Shown here in pieces: positions 8,165 to 14,034 of a stretch of DNA of 15,535 bases (its first letter is position 1; the number at the start of each line of letters is the position of its first letter). Origin of the DNA: an uncultured Lysobacter sp. GTDB taxonomy: Bacteria > Pseudomonadota > Gammaproteobacteria > Xanthomonadales > Xanthomonadaceae. The DNA lies in NCBI GenBank assembly GCA_902805755.1, contig CADCUA010000340.1:1-15535 (forward strand). Direction: 5' to 3'. A program made the translations under genes and the position numbers. The notes below the pieces were generated by a model. It saw nothing but the letters and a program-made list of their open reading frames with translations. It was not told the origin of the DNA and made no database searches.

Positions 8165-8277
8165 CGCGCTCGAACCGGGCGTGGAGAAGCCGCTTCCGGT
8201 TGCGAAGCAGGGCACCCGCCCCCATCGTGCAGGCGCACGCTCTTCACCGACGCCCTATCCCGGACCGCATGCCCGTC

Positions 8278-8598
8278 ATGGCCAAGCCGCTTTACAAAGT
8301 CACGTTCCTCAACGCGGGCAAGGTATACGAGCTGTACGCGCGCCATGTCGGATCCGGAACGCTGTGGGGCTTCACCGAGATCGGTGATCTTGTCTTCGAC
8401 GTGCACGACGGGGTGGTGATCGATCCCACCGAAGAGCGGCTGCGCGATGAGTTCGCGAATACGCGCGTGCTGCACCTGCCGATGCACAGCGTCGTGCGCA
8501 TCGAGGAGGTCGAGCGCAAGGCGCAGTCCGCGATCCGCGATGCGACAACGGGCGAAAAAGTCGTCACGCCTTTTCCGTTCCCGGCCAAGCCACGCTAA
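8278..8598 (+). CDS. DUF1820-family small protein
   Basis: A 106-residue cytoplasmic-looking protein with no signal peptide or membrane segment. KVTFLNAGKVYELYARHV, GFTEIGDLVFD, IDPTEERLRDEF and LPMHSVVRIEEVER match my memory of the DUF1820 family found in gammaproteobacteria, whose function is not known to me. MAKPLYKV is chosen as start by resemblance to family members. An ATG 9 nt upstream (8269, giving MPV first) has GGA at 5 nt and could be the real start, since neither has a strong Shine-Dalgarno. Composition suggests a compact beta-rich fold with a trailing helix and a Lys/Pro tail. It lies 113 nt after the rhomboid gene on the same strand and may be co-transcribed with it. Confidence 0.85.
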   Translation: MAKPLYKVTFLNAGKVYELYARHVGSGTLWGFTEIGDLVFDVHDGVVIDPTEERLRDEFANTRVLHLPMHSVVRIEEVERKAQSAIRDATTGEKVVTPFPFPAKPR

Positions 8599-8601
8599 GG
8601 C

Positions 8602-8626
8602 CTGAGCAAGCGGAGCGAATGCTCAG
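8602..8626 (+). terminator. Possible hairpin terminator after the DUF1820 gene
   Basis: CTGAGCA (8602-8608) pairs exactly with TGCTCAG (8620-8626) across an 11-nt loop, starting 3 nt after the stop codon. No T-run follows, so if it terminates transcription it is atypical; it may only protect the 3' end. Confidence 0.35.
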
Positions 8627-8748
8627 CCGGCCCGGCCAGCTGCGTGCGGCGTGGCAGCAGCGAGCTAATACGCCAGCAACGGTAAGAACGTGCACGGCCG
8701 CACAGCGGACGCGAAGGCCACAGCCGCCGCGACTGCGTAGCTCCCGGT

Positions 8749-10047
8749 CTATTTCGTACTGGCGGCAGCCGGCATCTTTTTCAGCTCGGCCAGCGCGGCT
8801 GCGATCGGCGCATCACCTTCCAGCACTTCACCGGCCTGCGAGCCGGGCAGCCCGTCGACATCGCCACTCAGATGCCCTGGCAGGCTGGCTTCACTCATTC
8901 GTGCGCGGGCCGCTGCAGCCGCCTGGCCATCGGCGTGCAGCACCACGTCAGGCACGATGCCCTGCGCCTGGATCGACTTGCCGCTGGGCGTGAAATAACG
9001 CGCGGTCGTGAGCTTGACCGAATCGCCGTTATCCAGCGGCAACAACGTCTGCACCGAGCCCTTGCCGAACGTGCGGCTGCCGACCACGCGTGCGCGCTTG
9101 TTGTCGGCGAGCGCGCCGGCGAGCACTTCCGAGGCACTGGCGGAACCGGCATCGACGAGCACGACCACGGGCGCGCCGGCCAGTCGATCGCCCGGCGTCG
9201 CCGCGAACTGCGCATCGGTGAGCGTGATGCGTCCACGCGTGCTGACGATCTGCCCGCGTTCGAGCAGCGCGTCCGCGATTTGCACCGCGGCCGTGAGCAG
9301 TCCACCAGGATTGCTGCGCATGTCGATCACCAGCCCGCGCAGCCCGCCGCCGGCCTGCGTCTTGAGCTGGTCAAGCTGGCGCTCGAAATCGGCCGCGGTG
9401 TCGGCCTGGAATGCACTCACGCGCAGGTAGCCGTAACCGGGTTCGAGCATGCGGCTGCGCACGCTGGCGATGCGGATGGTCTCGCGCGTGACCGGGATCT
9501 CGAGCGGTTTGTCGCTGCCGGCACGCAGGATCGTGAGCACCACCGTGGAGCCGGCCTCGCCACGCAGCGGCGCCGAGTTGTCGCCCTCGTCGATCTTGAA
9601 CGGCTTGCCGTCGATCGCAACGATCGTGTCGCCGGCCTTGATGCCCGCGCGCGCGGCCGGCGTGTCGTCGATCGGTGCGATCACGCGCAATGAGCCGTCG
9701 GGCTGGCGCTGGAGCTCCACGCCAATGCCCTGATACGCGCCGCGCGTGCCTTCCTCGAAATCCTCGGCCGTGGCCTTCTGCATATAGACGCTGTGCGGGT
9801 CGAGATCGAACAGCAGCCCGCGGATCGCCGACTGCATCAGGCGCGCGTCATCGACGGGTTCGACATAGGCCTGCTTGATCGCGTTGTAGACCTCGACGTA
9901 GCGCCGCACTTCTTCGACCGGCACGCGCGAGGTCGCGGGCGTTTCAGCCGTTTTCGCCGTTGCAGCGGGTGCCGGTTGCTGGGCATGCACGGTGACCGGC
10001 AACGCGGCGAACGCGAGGGCGAGCGGGACGAGCAGGCGCATCTGCAT
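8749..10047 (-). CDS. S41-family C-terminal processing peptidase (CtpA/Prc-like)
   Basis: A periplasmic serine protease with a Ser/Lys dyad that trims or degrades proteins from their C-terminal ends. The 432-residue product has a signal peptide (about 1-22, ending VHA), an N-terminal helical region with DLDPHSVYM (81-89), a PDZ domain (about 103-190, GIGVELQ and AGIKAGDTIVAIDG) and the S41 core. The nucleophile Ser304 is in GSASASE and the base Lys329 in FGKGSVQ, 25 apart as in known family members. A further 50 or so residues of low conservation follow. The ATG at 10047 has GGAG 8 nt upstream. It is third in the gpmI-envC-peptidase order common in related bacteria, but a 226-nt gap separates it from envC, so it may also have its own promoter. 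I do not choose between ctpA and prc names. Confidence 0.94.
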   Translation of the reverse strand: MQMRLLVPLALAFAALPVTVHAQQPAPAATAKTAETPATSRVPVEEVRRYVEVYNAIKQAYVEPVDDARLMQSAIRGLLFDLDPHSVYMQKATAEDFEEGTRGAYQGIGVELQRQPDGSLRVIAPIDDTPAARAGIKAGDTIVAIDGKPFKIDEGDNSAPLRGEAGSTVVLTILRAGSDKPLEIPVTRETIRIASVRSRMLEPGYGYLRVSAFQADTAADFERQLDQLKTQAGGGLRGLVIDMRSNPGGLLTAAVQIADALLERGQIVSTRGRITLTDAQFAATPGDRLAGAPVVVLVDAGSASASEVLAGALADNKRARVVGSRTFGKGSVQTLLPLDNGDSVKLTTARYFTPSGKSIQAQGIVPDVVLHADGQAAAAARARMSEASLPGHLSGDVDGLPGSQAGEVLEGDAPIAAALAELKKMPAAASTK

Positions 10048-10273
10048 GAAAGGGGCTCCGGTTTTCCGAATACGTTCGACCGCCTCGGCTCGCGACGGTT
10101 CACGCAGTGGACCATGTTAGGGCGCGCCTCTGGAAGCGCCTGTCATTGCTCGTGCGCTGTTGACGGCGGCCGTAGGCTCGTCGTGGCACGTCATCGACGC
10201 TCGGGTGCTCGGCGGGCGCGGCGCAGGCACGTTCGATCGGCACGACGTCCAGCGCGGGCCGCCCGTTGTGCGC

Positions 10274-11512
10274 TCAGCGTCGAAGCCACGTCGCGGGATT
10301 GACCGGCGAGCCGTTGCGACGCAGCTCGAAGTACAACGCCGGCCGGCCGTGGCCGCCCGAATGCCCGACGGTCGCGACCGCGTCACCCTGTCGAACGCGG
10401 TCGCCCGCGCGCTTGAGCAGCGCATCGTTATGCGCGTACAGGCTCATGTAACCGTTGCCGTGATCGACGATCAGCAGCAGCCCGTAGCCGGTCATCCATT
10501 CGGCATACACGACGGATCCCTCCGCGACCGCCTTCACCGGCGTCCCGGCGGCAGCGGCGATCAGCAGCCCACTGCTGCGGCGTCCGTCCGGCGCCAGGCT
10601 TCCAAAGCCCGCCAGCAGATTGCCGGACACGGGCCAACCCAGGCCGCCGACCTGCGGCGCCGGCGCCTTCGCGACGGCAATTGCGGCGCGTTTGGGTGTG
10701 TTCCGCTTGCCGGCGGCGCGCGCATCACGCGCAGCCTTCGCCGCCGCGGCCCGGCGCTCGGCCTCCGCTCGCCGTGCTGCTGCGCGCAGCTTGCCCAGCA
10801 GCTGTTCCAGCGCACGCGCATCACGACCCAGTGCCTGTTCGCGTGCGCGGCGGTCTTCGTACCGCGCATCAAGCTGCGCGAGAAGCGATGCCCGCGCCTG
10901 TCGATCGCGCTCGAGCTGGCTGAGCTGCGCGTGCTGCTGCGCGCGAAGCCCGTCCAGTTCGATGCGTTGCGCGGCGATACGCGCTTCGACTGTCTGCAGC
11001 TCGTCCAACTGCGACGTAAGCGCGGCGATACGCTGCGCACGTTCGCGCTGCAGATAGCGGTGATAGGTCAACAGGCGTTGGCCGTCGGCAACGCGGTCCT
11101 GCGCGAGCAGGGTTTTCAACGGCGCTGCAGCCGGCTGCATGTAGGCGGCGCGCACCAGGCGCTGCAGCTCCGCGCGACGTCCGCCGAGCGCATTTTCCAG
11201 ACCTGCACGCCGATCCTGCAGCTGTGCGAGTTGGGCCTCGTCGCGCACCAGACGCTGCTCCAGCTCGCGCAGCCGCCGGCTGGATTCGCCGACCTGTTCG
11301 TCCGCGTGCCGCAGTTGGCGTGCCGCGTCGCCGCGCTGACCTTCCAGACGTCGCCGTTCCAGCGCGACGGAGTCAAGTTCGCGCTTGACGGTGGCGAGTT
11401 TTTTTTCCGCTTCGCTGCGGCTCTGCGTCTGCGCGAGCGCCCCGCTACCCAGCCACAACACCACAAGCGCAAGGCTTGCAGTCGCTCGAACCGCGCGGCG
11501 CACCGTGATCAA
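10274..11512 (-). CDS. envC: EnvC-like murein hydrolase activator (coiled coil plus degenerate LytM)
   Basis: EnvC proteins sit in the periplasm and activate amidases that split septal peptidoglycan during division. The 412-residue product has a signal peptide (about 1-27), a long Arg/Gln/Leu-rich coiled coil (about 30-250), an Ala/Arg/Lys linker and a C-terminal M23/LytM domain (289-412). The zinc site of active M23 enzymes is lost: the HxGxD position reads Ser313-Ser-Gly-Leu-Leu317, and the final HxH reads Ala392-Leu-Tyr394; only the YAH histidine (361) remains. This fits a non-catalytic activator. The start is the TTG at 11512, which overlaps the gpmI stop (TTGA), suggesting translational coupling; a GTG at 11503 is equally possible and would still give a signal peptide. 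Neither has a clear Shine-Dalgarno. Confidence 0.92.
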   Translation of the reverse strand: MITVRRAVRATASLALVVLWLGSGALAQTQSRSEAEKKLATVKRELDSVALERRRLEGQRGDAARQLRHADEQVGESSRRLRELEQRLVRDEAQLAQLQDRRAGLENALGGRRAELQRLVRAAYMQPAAAPLKTLLAQDRVADGQRLLTYHRYLQRERAQRIAALTSQLDELQTVEARIAAQRIELDGLRAQQHAQLSQLERDRQARASLLAQLDARYEDRRAREQALGRDARALEQLLGKLRAAARRAEAERRAAAAKAARDARAAGKRNTPKRAAIAVAKAPAPQVGGLGWPVSGNLLAGFGSLAPDGRRSSGLLIAAAAGTPVKAVAEGSVVYAEWMTGYGLLLIVDHGNGYMSLYAHNDALLKRAGDRVRQGDAVATVGHSGGHGRPALYFELRRNGSPVNPATWLRR

Positions 11513-13065
11513 TGGACGAGCAGGCTGGTGCCGGTCATTTCATCAGGCGCGACGATGCCAAGCAGGTCCAGCACGGTCGGCGCGACATCGCGCAACGCGC
11601 CGCCGCTGCGAACCTGCGCCGGACGCGGCCCGCAATACACCAGCGGCACCGGCCCCACGGTGTGCGAGGTGTGGGGCTGGCCGGATGCGGGATCACGCAT
11701 CATTTCCACATTGCCGTGGTCGGCGGTCACGATCAGCGCGCCGCCCACCTCGCGCACGGCCTCGCGGACAGCGCCGATCGCCACGTCGACCGCTTCGGCC
11801 GCCTGGATCGCCGCGGACAGGATGCCGCTGTGGCCCACCATGTCGGGATTGGCGATGTTGCAGATCGCCACGTCGATCTCGCCGGAGCGGATCGCCGCCA
11901 CCAGCTTTTCAGTCACTTCCGGGCAGCTCATCTCCGGCTGCAGGTCGTAGGTCGCGACCTTCGGGCTCGGCACCAGCGTGCGGGTTTCGCCCTCGTACGG
12001 CGCCTCGCGGCCGCCGCTGAAAAAGAACGTCACGTGCGCGTATTTTTCCGTCTCGGCGATGCGCAACTGGCGCAGACCGTTCGCGGCCAGCACTTCGCCC
12101 AGCGTGTTGCGCAGATCGTCCGGCGCGAACGCGGCCGGCGCCGGCAGCTTCGCGTCATATTCGGTCAGGCATACGAAGCGCGAGAGCTTCGGCCGCCTCG
12201 CTTCATAGCCGTTGAAGTCCGGCGCCACGAACGCCGCGGTGAGTTGGCGCGCGCGGTCGGCACGGAAGTTCATAAAGACGATCGAATCGCCATCGCGCAC
12301 TTCGCCGGTGGGCTGGTCATGCCGCGCGACGATGACGGTCGGCGCGACGAACTCGTCGTTCTCGCCACGGGCATAGGCCTCATCGAGCGCCGACAGCGCG
12401 TCATGTGCACGGTAATCGGCGACGCTTTCGACAATCGCATCCCACGCGCGGCGCTGACGGTCCCAGCGCTGGTCGCGGTCCATCGCGTAATACCGACCGC
12501 TCACGCTTGCAATGTGCGCGTTGCCCAGGCGCTGACACGCGGCCTGCAGCAGTTCCAGGCTCGCACGTGCCGACCGCGGCGGCATGTCACGCCCATCCAG
12601 AAACGCGTGCACCGCGACCTGCGCAACGCCCTCGCGCTGCGCAAGTTCAAGCATCGCAAGGATGTGCAGCTCGTGACTGTGCACGCCGCCGGGCGAAAGC
12701 AGCCCCATCACGTGCAGCGTGCCGCCACTGGCATTCGCCGCCGCGCAGGCCGCGCGCAGCTCGGCGTTGTCAAAGAAACTGCGATCCTCGATCGCAGCAT
12801 CGATGCGCGTCAGGTCCTGGTAGACAATGCGGCCGGCGCCCAGGTTCATGTGGCCGACTTCCGAATTGCCCATCTGCCCGTCCGGCAAACCGACGTGGCG
12901 GCCTTCGGTGTGGATCAGCGTGGACGGGCATTCGCGCAGGAGCGCATGCCAGTTCGGCAGGTGGGCCTGCGCCAGCGCGTTATCGGTGGGGTCCTCGCGA
13001 TGCCCCCAGCCGTCGAGGATCATCAACACGACGGGGGCAGTGGCAGGCGCGGCGATCTCGGGCAC
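11509..13065 (-). CDS. gpmI: 2,3-bisphosphoglycerate-independent phosphoglycerate mutase
   Basis: Interconverts 3-phosphoglycerate and 2-phosphoglycerate in glycolysis and gluconeogenesis, using two Mn ions and a phosphoserine intermediate; cytoplasmic. The 518 residues match the family's usual length. Motifs in order: LMILDGWGHR (Asp18, metal), GQMGNSEVGHMNLGAGR with the phosphorylated Ser68 exactly 50 residues after Asp18, HSHELH, HAFLDGRDMPPRSA, GRYYAMDRDQRWDR, NFRADRARQLT, MVGHSGIL, TADHGNVEMM and PHTSHTVGPVPLVY near the end. The start is GTG at 13065 with GGGA about 8 nt upstream. It heads the gpmI-envC-S41 peptidase run, and its stop overlaps the start of envC. Confidence 0.97.
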   Translation of the reverse strand: MPEIAAPATAPVVLMILDGWGHREDPTDNALAQAHLPNWHALLRECPSTLIHTEGRHVGLPDGQMGNSEVGHMNLGAGRIVYQDLTRIDAAIEDRSFFDNAELRAACAAANASGGTLHVMGLLSPGGVHSHELHILAMLELAQREGVAQVAVHAFLDGRDMPPRSARASLELLQAACQRLGNAHIASVSGRYYAMDRDQRWDRQRRAWDAIVESVADYRAHDALSALDEAYARGENDEFVAPTVIVARHDQPTGEVRDGDSIVFMNFRADRARQLTAAFVAPDFNGYEARRPKLSRFVCLTEYDAKLPAPAAFAPDDLRNTLGEVLAANGLRQLRIAETEKYAHVTFFFSGGREAPYEGETRTLVPSPKVATYDLQPEMSCPEVTEKLVAAIRSGEIDVAICNIANPDMVGHSGILSAAIQAAEAVDVAIGAVREAVREVGGALIVTADHGNVEMMRDPASGQPHTSHTVGPVPLVYCGPRPAQVRSGGALRDVAPTVLDLLGIVAPDEMTGTSLLVH

Positions 13066-13116
13066 GTCGTTGGTCCCAGTGACTTCGGGCAGGGGCCCGG
13101 GCGGGCGAAGAGTGCG

Positions 13117-13122
13117 ATTGTA
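13117..13122 (-). promoter_or_regulatory. Likely -10 box for gpmI
   Basis: On the minus strand TACAAT matches the sigma70 -10 consensus at five of six positions, 51 bp before the GTG start. The expected -35 position is GC-rich and does not resemble TTGACA. Confidence 0.4.
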
Positions 13123-13201
13123 GCGAAGCCGCCGGTCATGCCCGGATGCGTGGCGATCACGCTCGCACCGGACCGGCTTTCAACCAAACCGGAGATCCGC
13201 C

Positions 13202-13921
13202 ATGACCAAGCGCTACGCCTTCTTCCTCCCGCTGTCGCTCGCGCTCGCGCTGCCCGCGCATGCCCAGGTGCAGAACATCGACAAGGTCAACGGCGCGATC
13301 ACTGCGGTCGCCGGGCAACGTTACGGCACGCTTGAAACCGTCAACGGCAGCATCCGCATCGAAGCTGGCGCGCAGACCGGAACGGCCGAGACCGTCAACG
13401 GCAGCATCCGCGTCGATGCGAATGCGCAAAGCGGCTCGCTCGAAGCAGTCAACGGCGGGATTACCGTGGCGCAGAACGCACGCACGGGCGCCATCGAGAC
13501 GGTCAACGGAGCGATCCGCGTTGAAACCGGCGTGGCGATCGGCGGCTCGGTGAGCACGGTCAACGGCAGCGTTTTCATCGATCGCGGCGGACGCGTGGCC
13601 GGAGCGATCGAGACGGTGAACGGCTCGATCGGCATGGTCGATACCGATGTCACCGGTGGTATCGAAACCGTCAACGGCGATGTCACGGTCGGCATCGATT
13701 CGCATGTGCGCGGCGGGCTCGTCTACCGCAAGCCGCGCCAGTGGCTGAGCATCAGCCAGCGCCGACTGCCTCGCGTGGTCATCGGCCCGAATGCGCGCGT
13801 GGATGGGCCGCTCGTGTTCGAACGAGAGGTCACGTTGTATGTGCACCAGAGTGCAACGACCGGCGCGATCACGGGCGCGCGCGCGGTGCGGTTCAGCACG
13901 CTGACGCCGCCCGCGGAGTGA
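13202..13921 (+). CDS. Secreted VNG-repeat protein, predicted beta-helix; function unknown
   Basis: A 239-residue protein with a signal peptide (about 1-22, ending AHAQ) and GGAG 7 nt before the ATG. Residues 27-165 are eight turns of an 18-residue repeat with core E-T-V-N-G-S-I-R-V. The VNG valines are at 29, 47, 65, 83, 101, 120, 139 and 157, so spacing is 18 except for two steps of 19. Eighteen residues is one turn of a beta-helix, as in bactofilins or hexapeptide-type helices, and the repeats resemble DUF4097- or bactofilin-like stretches. A C-terminal region (about 175-239: RVVIGPNARVDGPLVF, ATTGAITGARAVRF) continues in a similar but looser pattern. No cysteine, lipobox or membrane anchor is seen, so it is likely periplasmic. 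It is divergent from gpmI and 113 nt upstream of the M28 lipoprotein gene. I do not recognise a specific function. Confidence 0.88.
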   Translation: MTKRYAFFLPLSLALALPAHAQVQNIDKVNGAITAVAGQRYGTLETVNGSIRIEAGAQTGTAETVNGSIRVDANAQSGSLEAVNGGITVAQNARTGAIETVNGAIRVETGVAIGGSVSTVNGSVFIDRGGRVAGAIETVNGSIGMVDTDVTGGIETVNGDVTVGIDSHVRGGLVYRKPRQWLSISQRRLPRVVIGPNARVDGPLVFEREVTLYVHQSATTGAITGARAVRFSTLTPPAE

Positions 13922-13990
13922 TTCGCTGTTCGTGCAACCCGCGCCGGTGAACCGCCCGGCGCGGCAAGCCGGGGCTTCACCTGCCATGCC

Positions 13991-13996
13991 TAGAAT
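13991..13996 (+). promoter_or_regulatory. Likely -10 box for the M28 peptidase gene
   Basis: TAGAAT matches the -10 consensus at five of six positions and lies 39 bp before the ATG. No convincing -35 sits 16-18 bp upstream. Transcription would begin close to 14003, so the hairpin at 14008-14027 would form almost at the 5' end of the message. Confidence 0.38.
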
Positions 13997-14007
13997 GGGC
14001 CTTCGCG

Positions 14008-14030
14008 CCGGGAGGACCGGCTCCCGGAGG
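14008..14030 (+). promoter_or_regulatory. Leader hairpin overlapping the Shine-Dalgarno of the M28 gene
   Basis: CCGGGAG (14008-14014) pairs exactly with CTCCCGG (14021-14027) across the 6-nt loop GACCGG. The GGAGG Shine-Dalgarno is at 14026-14030, 4 nt before the ATG, so its first two bases are in the stem. Folding could limit ribosome access. Whether this is regulation or chance in GC-rich DNA is unknown. Confidence 0.4.
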
Positions 14031-14034
14031 CTCC

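Noticed and set aside
10117..10425. A 102-codon minus-strand frame at the end of envC
   Set aside because: It overlaps the conserved LytM end in another frame and reads as Arg/Ser/Ala-rich noise.
10160..13335. Two long plus-strand open frames (596 and 607 codons) opposite envC and gpmI
   Set aside because: Low-complexity Arg/Ala/His-rich translations with no motif, antisense to well-supported genes.
13202..13921. The 54-bp repeat as a mobile or non-coding repeat
   Set aside because: It stays in frame for the whole length behind a signal peptide and Shine-Dalgarno, so it is a protein repeat.
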